From Lepisosteus oculatus (lineage: Eukaryota > Chordata > Actinopteri > Semionotiformes > Lepisosteidae): a DNA stretch of 64,000 nucleotides. Shown in pieces: positions 12,993 to 24,945 of the stretch. The stretch spans positions 38,134,979-38,198,978 of the forward strand of contig NC_090704.1 of the NCBI RefSeq assembly GCF_040954835.1, in the 5' to 3' direction. A model generated the notes under the pieces. It was not told the origin of the DNA. It saw only the letters and a program-made list of their open reading frames with translations, and did no database searches. Position 1 is the first letter of the stretch. Every line of letters starts with the position of its first letter. Made by a program: the position numbers and the translations under genes.

Positions 12993-13550
12993 ATGGCTCC
13001 GAGATGTATTGGGAAGTGCATTCCGTTATTTATTCTCGGTATTGTTTTTGATGTTATCGGCATTACCCTTTTATTAATCGGAATTTTCGCCAATGTGCAG
13101 CTTCGTGGTATGTTTTTCGGAGACTTTCTCATTTATACTGGTGCAATCGTCATTTTTCTTAGTCTAATCTGGTGGATTTTGTGGTACACTGGAAACATAG
13201 AGGTTTCGATGGAGGAACTAGAGAAGAGTATTCCGAGTAAAAAGAACAGTTTTGCACAGTGGGCGAGAAAGTTCTCCGAAAGACTTTCCCAAGGCGGTCT
13301 GAAGACTTTGGAAGCCGGAGAGAAGAAATGCATCGGAGTGAAGGACGTGGGGAACGGATCGCTGCATGCCCATTCGACTTCAAAAATTACGTGGGAGAAC
13401 TCCGATGGCAGTGGATATGACAACAGAGGCTTAGATAAAACTTCAGACATTATCCTGAGCGAAGAAAAAACATTGGAACTGGACATTTTGAAAAAGTCGG
13501 AAGCGCTCTTGCAGAACATAGCAGAAGGGAAAGTGGAGATGCTTCTTTGA
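12993..13550 (+). CDS. tmem238: TMEM238 family two-pass membrane protein
   Basis: A 185-residue protein of the small TMEM238 family, whose biochemical function is unknown. Residues 1-9 (MAPRCIGKC) precede TM1 (about 10-34, with FDVIGITLLLIGIFAN). A short loop carries RGMFFGDF, TM2 follows (about 44-66, YTGAIVIFLSLIWWILWYTG), then the family signature GNIEVSMEELE (67-77), a basic amphipathic stretch FAQWARKFSERLS (87-99) and a long charged tail with a possible helix SEEKTLELDILKKSEALLQNI. The arrangement and the loop GDFLIY match TMEM238 rather than TMEM238L. The start was chosen at 12993 because it opens the family N-terminus and has a good context (gacagaATGGCT); the frame is open upstream but without a better ATG. 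Single coding exon. A donor-like gtaagt at about 13562 may start a 3' UTR intron. Local GC is higher than in the flanks. Confidence 0.88.
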   Translation: MAPRCIGKCIPLFILGIVFDVIGITLLLIGIFANVQLRGMFFGDFLIYTGAIVIFLSLIWWILWYTGNIEVSMEELEKSIPSKKNSFAQWARKFSERLSQGGLKTLEAGEKKCIGVKDVGNGSLHAHSTSKITWENSDGSGYDNRGLDKTSDIILSEEKTLELDILKKSEALLQNIAEGKVEMLL

Positions 13551-16231
13551 CGCAGAATGAAGTAAGTTTTAAAGTTTTTTTACAACCCTTTACTCAGCTG
13601 TGTTAACGTAGCCACTTGTTTCTATGGAAAACGTTGTTAATATTTAAAGTTACATTTAGGCAGGTATTAGGGAGGCTGCTTAAAGGGTATTTTTCAATAG
13701 AGAATTCATGGTGGTCATTTAGCTTTGCGCAAAACCACTGGGGAACTAGTGCGTCCCGTTTTTCACGTGAGCTTTCACCTGTAACAATACATTCAGACTT
13801 ACTCGACAAACCTGTTTGGGGTGTTTACATTATGAAATTGTGAATAGTCAAACTTTAAATATATACTCCAATTACGTTATATTCCTTTTGTGGACTGGTC
13901 ACATGTTCCCCCTGCTTATTCCGTATAGTGCACCGTATATTTTAAGATGTGATATAGTATAGAAATAGGTACTTTCCAAATAAACGCTGTACCAATGGCC
14001 TGTACCGTGAGTGTAATACTTGCATTCCTTCCTCTTTATGTGGGAAAACAGGCAGCTTTCGGTTAATTAATGGTGGGTAGTAGAAATGGTTCAGGACTTC
14101 AGAACATTGGCAGGGTTTAAAAGTAACCCTGTAGGTTTTTCAAACGTGAAGTAAAAAAACGAACTGTTAAAAATAATGTTACCTGTTTCACTTTAATATT
14201 TAAATTGCCATGACATTCATACTGTTGCTTTCTAATTCTAATTGGTCTTTGGGGTACATACATTACCTCGTCAAAACAGGACCAGCATTTGTGGTTAATG
14301 CATAATGCAGGGCACCTGTTGGGGCTGTTGGTGCAAGAGTGAGAGGGCTTCCTCATTAAATATTTCACTTGGCTCTAAAAAAGAAAGCCATTGTGCTTGC
14401 AAATGTACCAAATGTGTCAGGGGAACATATTGGGTGATAAAGACATGCCAGCACTACATACAAAATTGTACTCACTTGAGTCTGCCAAGGCCTTATTTAA
14501 ACAGCCATTAGATGTTTTATTGGTTTTTCATACGCCATTATTTAAACTATATATTAGTTCATGTTTGAGAGAAACGGATATGAAACGCAACAAGCTATCA
14601 AACATAATAGATCTAACTTGCATCCGCTTATCCACCACTTTTTGATTTAATGAGTACAGGAGTAATGTCCATTATAACTTGTATGGAACCCTAGTGGTGT
14701 ACTTTACCTAATTCTGTAGGTGCAAATCTGGTGTTTATTAGTACTATTATTAATAATAATAATAGAGAGAAAACAACGCTTTCGAGGAAAAAAACAGTTT
14801 TATTCTACTGAACATGGTAATGTCTATTACACAGTTATTGGACATTATTAATGACTCCAAAAGTTTTTTTTTTTAATATTCAGGCAATTTGTTAATAAAC
14901 CACACTGATGTGAAGTTATTTGAGAATTTTAACATTAAAGGATTTGTCCCTGTTTAAACCCATCAATTTATTGTAGTACTTCTGTTTATATTTACAGCTC
15001 TTTTACTACCCCTGTAATAAGTAAATTGGCCTACCCATTGCTGTTTTACATAAATATTTGCAAAGAATACCTGAAATCAGACCTGAAAGTGCATAGTTAC
15101 CATTTCTTTTGGTAGATATGAGCTTCATTTAGTATTTGTTTATTATGGGTTTACATAGGGACATAGGTAAACAGTGAGTTGAGCACTTGCTAGTTTGTGT
15201 GCTATTTGCCTCACGATACAAGAATCTGATTAAGCCATTTTTAAAAGATCCCACGGAGTTAATTAGGAAAGTGTTGGGATGCTTGAATCCTATGGGAAGG
15301 TATTTATGTAAACGTTCTTAAACAAGGTATCATATTAGCTTTGTCTGTGAAAATCTGCATCTTTAATAATTTAAGTCTTGAGTTATTTCTTTTCAGCTGC
15401 ACTCTAAAGCAGTTGGCAATTAGGAAGGCTCTTCCCATGGTGTTGCATTTTAGATGTTCATGTGTTAATAAGTTTAACAAAGCTGATCTTTTGACATCTG
15501 GCTGGAAGGTTAAGAAAAAGAGGCTGGATTCAATTTCTTGCTTTCATTTCTCTGAAGTGGACATTTCGGCCTCGTTTCCTTGTTTGCTATTTGCTGGTGC
15601 CACACCTATTTGTCTTCCTTGCACTGCAGGTGAATTGGTTCCATAGAATATCTCCTTCAAAGGCTGATAACGTCACTGACTATTTACTTCCTTTAATGTA
15701 CCGAATGGGAAATTTGCTTTGCAGGCAGGTAAAAAACATGCAAAACAACATGAACCCATTTACAAATAAGAAACATTCATGTGTAAGATGAGAAAAACAA
15801 GTTCGTAGGTTAAGTGTTCACTATTTAGAAAAAAACAAATTGTTAAGCAGTGTGTGGGATGGATACATTAAATATATGCATGATGGAAAAAATGAAGTAA
15901 AATCTACAATTAGTTGTTCAAATTAAGTGGGATAATAGTCATGGGGTTTCTGTGGGTCTTTACATGTGGGTTCTTTTTAAAAAAAAAATAAGAGTCAAAA
16001 CATATTTTCCAAAACTACCCTTCTCCCCCGAGCTCTGATTTGCATTATATTAAAGACGAACATTATTTATTGGATTGGGATCTTCATATACTCTATCCTG
16101 AAATGAATCAGTGTTGTGTATGTCAAAATATCATTCATTTAGGAGGGAATATGTTAGGCCAATGATGTATTTTCCTTCTTTGCTTTATAGGTGTCTTCAG
16201 ACTGCTTGGTCTCATTGATGCTCTTCTTTGA
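13551..16231. other. TMEM238 3' region and intergenic
   Basis: Contains short open frames without recognisable domains and a small ATT/AAT-rich patch near 14740-14765. No gene is supported. Confidence 0.4.
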
Positions 16232-16531
16232 CCTGGGGTTTCAAAGAAAGCACAGGACTGTTTTGTGAATAAAAGGCTTGGATCCTATGATCAGTTTGAC
16301 CGAAGACCTAAAAACAGCCAGGATGCACCTGTTCAAATGACTGAAAAGCCATTTCACACAAAGCTCAGGGAAGAAAACCTATTGATTATTGAAGAAGTCT
16401 AAAGGGATAGAATAACATACAGTAAATTCTAGTCTTTGGTATTGTTTGCTTGTAAATAGCGATTTAACAAACTATTTTATTTTTATTTTCTTATGTCATC
16501 TCTGTATTCAGAAATAGATTAATGAAATAAA
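16232..16531 (+). other. Possible terminal exon with poly(A) signal, unidentified
   Basis: An open frame runs to TAA at 16400-16402 for about 56 codons with coding-like composition (contains SYDQFDRRPKN and FHTKLREENLL). It is followed 120 bp later by AATAAA (16526-16531) and an A-rich stretch. A pyrimidine-rich acceptor (tttgctttatag) ends at about 16190. I recognise no family. It could be the last exon of an unknown transcript, a 3' UTR exon of TMEM238, or chance. Confidence 0.25.
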
Positions 16532-17459
16532 GTTTTCCAAAAAAATCTGTGTTTTTAATCTAGCACAAATGGTTTGTACTTTAACTTGGGTTTCTAGCTC
16601 CATTTGACCAAATCCCAATTACAAACACTGACTGCATTTTCTTTCTTTGTTCATGATGAAGGGATTAAATATTAGCCATTTATAATGTACTGGGAAACTA
16701 GTTCACAATATGCTTGTGTTTGTATTAGCAGGTTGAAACATGAATAATGTCATTTTGTCAAAAAATGTAAACATTTTACAGCAATGGATGGATTCTGGCT
16801 CACTTTAAACCATAATGGGCTAGTGATAATGACTGTCGCATGGTTTGATAATGGATCAGGTTTGATTCCTGTTTTGGGTTTTTGTTGATTGCTAGAGTGA
16901 TGTAATAATATAAATGGGAGTTTTTAATAATCCCAAGGTGTGTAATTCAACCACATTAAGGTTTTTCAAATGTTGCATTAGTAAGAAAAGTGAGGCCAGA
17001 ATTAAATTCTATATTATCCCATTTTCTTGCTTCTTTGCTCTCAGATAATGAAGAGACCGAAGAGTCTGTTTTCTTTCCATTATAGTGCAACTCAAACAAT
17101 TTGTCATTCATTTGGTTGAGCTGTAAGTATACCATGGCAAACTTGATAATTAGCTAGCTTGAATATTATGATTACAGCAATTTCTTTCAGACAATTGAAG
17201 AATTTAATGTAAACTTTGTGAGGCACATGTGATTTTTTTTCTCAATTTAAATCATCCTTGAAGTTGGTTTAATGTGACTAGAAAGCTACTTCGTGCACTA
17301 CATCATCGAATGTGTATATCAGAACTAAGTGGTTTGGTATGGAATTTTAAACAGTATATGTATGGAAGCAAAGACAAAGATTTTGTAACTTGAGATTTAA
17401 ATAAAAGTTTGAAGGGAGGGAACAATCTAACTATGCCTACTTCTGTTTATCTGTATAAG
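16532..17459. other. Intergenic, nothing seen
   Basis: AT-rich sequence without supported features. Confidence 0.5.
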
Positions 17460-18110
17460 TTGTCAGAAAGCAGTAAGGCACCGCAGACAGTGGCGGAGGA
17501 GTATAGGCTGAATCCGTAGACTTAAGGCTGCAGTCCAGCTGGTTATAGCTGGCAGCAGTGGAGGAATAGTGTCCAGAACCCAAGCTAATGGGTTTTGGGG
17601 TGTTTTCAGTGCATTAAAGTGGAGGCTCAACCAGAGCTTGCCAAGGGTAGCTGAAGGCGCAGCAAGGGGAGCGAAGATGGAGTCCTGGAGAAGGAAAGGT
17701 AGCTTTGAATAGGCCAGCTAAGAAAAGCTACTTGGAGTGCCTGGAAGAGCTCTTCTGAGGTGTGGGAAGCTAAGTCTTCATCAGGACCTGGAGGAGAAGC
17801 AGGCACTCATATGCGAAGTGTCAGGATCACTGTTTGTGGTCAGACTGCTGCACGTGGAGCTGATCCACTGCTGAGGGCTCAATGTTGATACACTTCCAGA
17901 GTGGTAATAGGGAATAAATACAGATTTGTTAATGGGATGATTGGGTACCTGCTTGGCGGGAAAAGGGATGGTCTAAGAGGGAAGCAGCCCAAGTCCTCAG
18001 CTCCACAGGAGAGCCGCGATTCCTCACATGAATGTCACAGTCTGGGGAAACCAAGGCCTGAGATCCACCTCTTACCTTGGTGTATCATGATTCCAATCCA
18101 CCTACTTGCA
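17460..18110 (+). repeat. GC-richer block of unknown origin
   Basis: About 650 bp clearly richer in G and C than its surroundings, starting near 'gcaccgcagacagtggcgg' and ending near 'cttaccttggtgtatc'. It holds a 71-codon open frame (17901-18116) without recognisable domain. The abrupt compositional edges suggest an inserted, decayed element (for example a solo LTR or nonautonomous transposon) or an lncRNA exon; no terminal repeats could be identified. Confidence 0.35.
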
Positions 18111-18589
18111 TTGTGACCTCACTTCCTCCATCATATTGTCTTTGCAGCAGTTCTGTGGTTCGTCACTCATGAGTGGTATGAGCTTCATCCTTGCTCTCAT
18201 CCATGTGAATTAAGACCACAAATCATTTAAGTTCAAATTGTCTCTGCTCCATCTTAATGTAAACAAGGGATGTTGGAAATACAGACCCATACCAATGCTT
18301 CAGACTTCTCTCAGATGTTTATTTGGCTTTTTCTGTGGTTCTGAAACCTGTGCTCATGTAATGTCTTGCATAAAGGGAAGAAAGATTTAAGAAAGGTCTG
18401 TTGGCTATTAACTGCCATGGTAAGAGAAAGTTCTCAATCAGAACGTTTGAGATACGTAGCAGCAACGCCCTGCTTTTCAAAACCGGAATAGTTTTAGAGG
18501 ACTCAGTCCTTTACTTGTATCTACTCTTCTTTTGTAAATTTGTAATTTATTTTTTCTTATAGTGTGTATCTCTTTGCACATGCAGCTCT

Positions 18590-19026
18590 TCTGGCTGCAA
18601 CCACACATCAGCTATCAGTGGGGAGGAGAACAGAATGATGAAGCCAAGTTATAAATGGGGATTGTTAGGAGGTTTTAATTGGTAAACGCCAATGGGAAAT
18701 TTGGCCAGGACGCCGGGATAACACCGCTACTCTTTTCGGGAAACAACCTGGGATTTTTAATGACCACAGAGAGTCAGGACCTCGGTTTTTAGTCTCATCC
18801 GAAGGATGGTACCTTTTTACAGTGTAGTGTCCCCGTCACTGTACTGGGGCATTAGGACCCACACAGACCGCAGGGTGAGGAACCCCTACTGGTAACACTA
18901 ACACCTCTTCCAGCAGCAACCTTAGCTTTCCCAGGAGGTCTCCCACCCAGCTACAGACCAGGCTCACACCACTTAGCTTAGCTTCAGTGGGCTGCCAGCT
19001 GTGAGTTGCTCGGGATATGGCAGCTG
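18590..19026 (-). mobile_element. 5S-rRNA-derived SINE (SINE3-like), copy 2
   Basis: Inverted relative to copy 1 at 609. On the minus strand it reads gccatatcccgagcaactc, gaagctaagc, gtgggagacctcctggga (5S-like head), then a body including ggtcctgactctctgtgg and cctggccaaatttcccattg. The body is more complete than in copy 1, but the 'aagcgctatataa' tail is missing, so the 3' end is truncated at about 18590. Confidence 0.85.
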
Positions 19027-19857
19027 GTAAGTATGCAAGTTTCTCATTTCTAAGGGCCAGAGTGATTTACTCGTGATCAACAACTACAGCTGTAGAGATT
19101 CTAAAAGTTATAGCTCATATATTAAGTAATTAATACCATTTTAAACTCAGTTTGTTTAACTCTGAGACCAGTAGGTACTTATGACGACAGTATGCACATT
19201 GTAAAACATGGAGCTGATTTTAAATAATACCTTTGAACTGGGTAACTGTCCTAACTGCAACCCTGTTCACTGTTACCACTTCACCAGCAAAAATAAAGTC
19301 CATAAGTAGTCCTATAAAATTACTTGGCAAAATATTCTGGCCGAATACAAAGCTAACATGGATGAGAGCTGCTCAAGTAGTGGAAAGTGTACACAGATCA
19401 AGAAGTAGAGATCTGCAGCATTAAACTGGTAACAACCTGAGATCTTCAAAGCTGCTGAGCTTGCTTTTCAAGTTTTGTGATATTCCATTCATAGCCCAGA
19501 AAAAATGTCTCAGGCAAGCAAACAGCAGACCTGAATCACTGTTGCAAGATCTACTTTATAATCAAGGGCAAGTCTAGTTATCATACTCAGGAGCTCAGTA
19601 TAGCTGAAAATACAACATCTACCTTGTCAGTTTTCTTCACATTAATAAAAAAGTAATTTTAGTTTACACTATTAACTTCAATTTTTAGTGTTCTAACAAT
19701 TTCCTAAAATGAGTTCATGCTATGTTGATAAATTATTATGAGAACACTGCTGATCCTGTTTGTCTTGTATGTTTTAGGAACCTGATGAGTGCGAAGTGCT
19801 GAGGTCTGCTTTATTTTCCTTTTTGTTATGATTAGTGATTTTGATTATATTTTTCTT
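19027..19857. other. Intergenic, nothing seen
   Basis: AT-rich DNA between two SINEs; no supported features. Confidence 0.5.
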
Positions 19858-20150
19858 TCAAAGGGCAGACCTGTGGCTCTGTGGCTAAGGATGTGCGCCT
19901 GTGGCTGGAAGGTTGCCGGTTCAAATCCCACAGCCAACATAGAAATCCTACCCCACTCGGACCCTGAGGAAGGCCCTTAACCCCAACTGCTCCAGGGGCG
20001 CTGTATAATGGCTGACCCTGCTCTCTAACCCCAAGTTTCTCTCCCTGTCTGTGTGACTGTGTCTCATGGAGAGCAAGCTGGGGTATGCGAAAAGACAAAC
20101 TCCTAATGCAAGAAATTGGATATGGCTAATAAAGTGATCTCATCTTAACT
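19858..20150 (+). mobile_element. tRNA-derived SINE
   Basis: The head has a tRNA-like A-box region (gtggctctgtggctaagg) and a B box GGTTCAAATCCC at about 19918-19929. The body contains 'gaggaaggcccttaacccc', 'ggcgctgtataatggctgac' and the tail 'tggctaataaagtgatctca'. This is a familiar fish tRNA-SINE organisation. Apparently full length and only moderately diverged. Confidence 0.8.
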
Positions 20151-21202
20151 GAAGAAAGTGCTAGATCATGCTTAGCACATACAGATTCCTGACTAAGTAT
20201 GCTTATTATATTCACAAGTTTAGTTCAATACATGAAATATTGAGTTCTTACAAATACAGTGTAAGATATACTGTATGTTGTTGGTAAACCACAGGTTATT
20301 TCTACAGGGCTTTTAACATGACAAATACATAAGCAAAAAACATTGAACAATATTTCCTACAGAAGTACAGTAAGGAAAAGGTGGAAAAGCACATAGGCCC
20401 ATGCACTCAATACATCCATTATCAATGTCCTGCTAAGGATCACATATACAGTCATGACATTTTAATCTTTCATACCGAAATGTCCACCTTTATAATGACA
20501 ATGTCCTTTTAAATCTAGGGGGTTACATTCTGCTGAGATCCAAAAAGAAGTTAAAATAGGTAGTCAGAAGAAGCAAATTATTCAGTACGTGCCATTGTAC
20601 CAGTCTTCCTTGACTTTTGAACTTCATTCTGAGCATTTTTTTATTGCAGGCAATTACCACGCCTTTGTCTTCGAAAAGGTTACTTATCCATTTCTCTTTG
20701 AGACACTTGAAACGTATTAAATAATTAGCTACAAGCCAGTTTACTTTCTTAAATATTTGTAATTTCATTTCTTTTTCTTCTGAAAAGACGAATTAGCAAA
20801 ATCAATGCGAGTTAAATTTACACAAATTAAATCAACTCATCATTTTTTGGACCATGTAACATCAACTTTCAGAAATGTTCCTAGAAATAAGATTTAGATT
20901 TTAGAAATTAGAAATAGATTTTTACAGAAAGTACACTGTGCAACCTTTCTTGCAATTGTTACATAAAGTGAAATAAATATTTTGTTCTGTACATGAGAAC
21001 AGTTTTGGATCTGCTCTCCTTTCTCATGCTTCTTTGTTGTTGCTGTCTGTGTTATTACAAACATGTTTGGTATGTTAGACATGAGGAACTGCTCTGTCCT
21101 TCGATAAGCATGTGCCAGTGTCTTTAAAAGTGCAGGTGTCTGTCACTTGGCTTCAGCACTTCTTTGGTTCTCCCTTCAACACCACTGGAAGCCCAGTTTG
21201 AC
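20151..21202. other. Intergenic and TMEM238L upstream region
   Basis: AT-rich. The TMEM238L promoter and any 5' exon should be here or further upstream; acceptor-like AGs at about 21135 and 21153 precede the coding start but cannot be confirmed. Confidence 0.35.
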
Positions 21203-21430
21203 ATGGAGGCCTTTAAACAACTTGGGCGATGTTTTGTTTTCTTTTTCTTGGCTATCCTGTTTGATGTAATCGGGCTCATTATATTTTTGCTTGGGATTTT
21301 TGCTCCATTCAGCTTTTGGGACTGTTTTGTTTTTTCAGGACCAATTATCATTTTTCTCAGCCTGGTCTTCTGGATATTTTGGTACTTGGGGAATCTTACG
21401 GTCTCTCACGAAGAGTTGGGGATACTGTAA
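21203..21430 (+). CDS. tmem238l: TMEM238L-like short two-pass membrane protein
   Basis: 75 residues, function unknown. It opens with MEAFKQLGRC, then TM1 (about 10-33, FDVIGLIIFLLGIFAP), a short loop FSFWD, TM2 (about 41-62, FSGPIIIFLSLVFWIFWY) and the family signature GNLTVSHEELG, and stops at once. It shares the core with the protein at 12993-13550 (FDVIG, LLxGIFA, IIFLSLxFWIxWYxGN, EEL) but has WD instead of GD in the loop and lacks the long basic tail, which fits the TMEM238L branch. ATG 21203 was chosen because it gives the family N-terminus; the frame is open upstream without another ATG close by. An AATAAA 21 bp after the stop (21451-21456) could end the transcript very early. Next to PIRT and TMEM238 as part of a conserved neighbourhood. 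Confidence 0.82.
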   Translation: MEAFKQLGRCFVFFFLAILFDVIGLIIFLLGIFAPFSFWDCFVFSGPIIIFLSLVFWIFWYLGNLTVSHEELGIL

Positions 21431-24400
21431 AATGACTTTTCTGCCATGCCAATAAACCGTTGAAGCTTGAACAGTGTAGCTGGTACACTGCATGTATAAT
21501 CTTTCTGGATTATACTACACTGATGGAAATAGAAGAGCTCTCACTGGATAAATGCACAAAGCCTTCTTTGGACACAGAAATATGAAATCCTTTTTAAAAA
21601 AGGTTTGTTTTGTTTAGCACATCACATTTGTGAAACTACATTTTACACCTACTTTTACATCTACATTATTAATAATGATAATCAAGTTGAATTATGTCAT
21701 TGTCAATGAAGTCTGTGACAATAATGAATATGTTTAATAATTTCTAGTTAAAGGAATTACTGTATATATTTAAAACAATGACCTCTGTGGACTGGGCTAT
21801 AATACTACCGTCTTCAATTTTATTTTTTGTGGTATATAAGTGGTTATATAAATATAGCTGCTCATTTTTTTTTATTTAGTGAAGTCCCTCACTTGAATTA
21901 TGTTTATTGTGAAACACATTGTTTCTACAATAGGAGCTTGTGTCTTTCCCCATTTGAGTTCACACATACTTTATATTAGTCACATAATATTTTGAACAAG
22001 CTAAGCTTTTTAGTCAGCAATTCCATATGCCAGTAAAACAAATTTACGTCAGTATGGAAAACGAGATTCAATTTTTCTTCGTACAGTTGTATAAATGCAC
22101 CAGTTCAAGCATTACACTAAAGCTCCTCTAACATTTAAAAACAAAATCTCAGCACTACCTTCAGATAATATGAGATTAGTTAATGCTAAAAAAGCAATAA
22201 CCATTTTTAAATATAATACCTATTGATTATACAATTTATTTAACACAATTATCGTGCACTAAATCCTGAGTACATAAAAATGTTGTTGTTTTTTTCTTAG
22301 GTTGCTGATATCACCTAATTTTCAATGAAGAACATTCTTTTTTGCTTCATCTTGAACATGTATGCAGTACTGGAAAATAAACGGTCAACAATACATAACA
22401 GAGATCCTGAAGACACATACCAGCTGTGTTTTATACAGTCTTTACTTTCTGGGACCTGGTGACAGCCTCACCAAGGGGTTACAGCTGTGACTCAGTTTTA
22501 CCACTTACGTTATTCACAAATATGTGTGTGTGTTTTGGTTGATGGGTGTATTATAGTAATTGTCGAGAGAACTGTTGAAAAACTGTCACAGATTGTGTGT
22601 TCTGACAAACAAGCGATGTTGAGTATTCCAACAATGTAAACAGTTTTTTATTTACAACTAATCATTTTCTTTTAAACCTAAAAAGTGCCAAAAAATATTT
22701 GTTTTAGGTCTTTTGTCACCCCATATATACAGTATAGGCATTAGAGTGGAATGGTAAATAAGAAGTCTCTACAAATATAGAATTACAAATGTGTGTATTT
22801 ATTAGAGAGGAAGATGCTTCACATTAATTTGTTTAATCTTACACCATGAAAAATACAGTACTTTGAAATATTTTTTCTTACTGTAAAATCCTCTGGTGTT
22901 AGTTTTCTGAACCTCTGAATGTTAGAAGTACTCCTGTTAGCTGCAGATGTTAATACAACAGTACTCAAAAGAAATGAAGAATGCTTACCATAAAAGTTAA
23001 TATATTATTTTTACTAATAGTTCTTAAGTATTGTTAGGATATTACACTGAGAGAATTAGGTTTCTTTGGTTGATTAACTGAATTTTATTGTCAGAAAAAA
23101 GGGATATTTGTGGAGTGACAGGAAGCTTCCTTCATCTAGAGCTTGAAAACATTTTTATTTTTATTTTTTTGATAATTTAAAATGAAGAATTCACAGTCTG
23201 TCAAAGACTGGGAGGCAATCACGCCTTATTTGCCAGTTTGAGATACATTAGAGGTGGTGTATTTGAGGCTCTTCAGATGCTGAGAGGGAAGAGCTTTTGT
23301 ACAAATTAAACATAAAATAAAAAGGATATTCTTAACTTCGAAGCTAAAATGTATCCAAAGAACTTTATTCATTGTTTTAATTAAATTCTCTACTGAATGT
23401 TATTCTACTCAATATTTATTAGGAGTAAAAATAAATAAGTGTTAGCAGTTGCCATTCTATGAATCAGCATGGGTTCTGAAAGTATTTTAATCAATGGCTG
23501 CATTATTCAAAGCCCCCCCTGCTACATTTATCAATCAGAAAGATGTAAAAATATGTGTGGAAAAAACTCATCTAAAACAAGAATATTTAATAAGATTACT
23601 CTGGTATTACCTTTTTCTTGTGTTTCAAAACTTAAATAATTTCTTTTCCTGCTATCAGTAAGGACATGTACGGCAAGTTGTAGAGAAAAAAAAAACATAC
23701 AATAAAGATTAATCTAAACTGATAGATCTTATTTCTGTTTGCAGCCTAGTAAAACATGTATTTTTAAACATTTCCATCTCTATTTGCTACTAAGATATAT
23801 TAAATTTTCCACTCTAAATGCAATGGTTTTGAAAACTTTTTGCCAGAGTAACAGATACTTGCTAAACAGGATTTGTCACACCATTATCTGATGTTACCAA
23901 TCCTACTGCACAAGTTTTTTCTTTAAAAATCCTAATTCAATCAAAGGACTACAATATGAGTAAGTATGTTGTTCATAATGAATCAGCTTTTTCTTTGTGT
24001 TAGGAATTTTGGCCATCCCTCTATGCTTATTCCAAATATGTCAACAACAATGGGGTTAGCCTAAGAATTACAATAATTTCAGCCTCTCAGAAGTAGGTTA
24101 AATCTTATGCATTAATGTAATTTCTTAGTTTCTGTGATTGTTCAGTTTTTTTGGAAGTTTTCTGCTTGAAAAGAAAAGAACACTGTGTTAAAGCATAACA
24201 GTGATACACTAGTTTATATACAGTAATATACAAGTTTGCAATAAAACTCTTATTAATTGTCTTAAGAGAATTATATAATGCATTATTCCTTCAATTGTAT
24301 ATTCCTTTACTCTCAATTGGGCTGAGGATTTTACTTTAGTTGAAAACTGTGCTCTTCAGACCACAGGTGGCAGTTTGATACATACGTATAACTTGACTTT

Positions 24401-24812
24401 TAGCTTTAATAATATGTTCCTGTCTTTTAGTCATTGTAATCACTAGTGTTTCTCAACACTGTAAAAGCAGAAAAATCTCCTACACTTCCATTGGTATATG
24501 GATCAGCTGTGCTCTGTGAAGGCCGCTTGCCTTAGGCGTGAGAGTAAATGGTGCATCTCCAGACTTACTGTGTAGCTGCAGGCTGAGAAACGACAAATGA
24601 CTGAGTACAGGGATTTCAGTGGCTCTGTCAGATCTGTATAGTTCTCCAGTCTTATTGGAAAAGGCTGTGACAAGATGAAGTTTCTACTTTCATTATTAGC
24701 CAATTCCTAGAGACAAGCTGTTCACCTGATCTAATTCTTAGTGTCTATGGAATTAGTTTTTAGAGGGCATTTACCTTTCTCTGAGTTATTTATGAAAGAA
24801 TAATTGTCAGAA
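21431..24812. other. Intergenic, no gene recognised
   Basis: Start of the approximately 23 kb gene-poor interval. AT-rich, no supported coding or RNA features. Confidence 0.5.
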
Positions 24813-24945
24813 GGTGCAAGGCAGGGTACACACTGGATGGGGCGCTAATCCATTGCAGGGCACACATACACTCTCACATGGGGGCCAATTTTCCCAATAG
24901 CCAACCACCAGCATGTCTTTGGCCTGTAGTAGGAAACGATTTGCC
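24813..24945 (-). mobile_element. Family A repeat, minus fragment
   Basis: Contains 'gtgcaaggcagggtacacac', 'gatggggcgctaatccattg' and 'gccaattttcccaatagcca', the inverted middle of family A as at 4127-4449. Truncated at both ends. Confidence 0.7.

Noticed and set aside
13133..13519. 128-codon minus-strand open frame
   Set aside because: Antisense shadow of the TMEM238 coding exon.
19832..20098. 88-codon minus-strand open frame
   Set aside because: It lies entirely over the tRNA-derived SINE.
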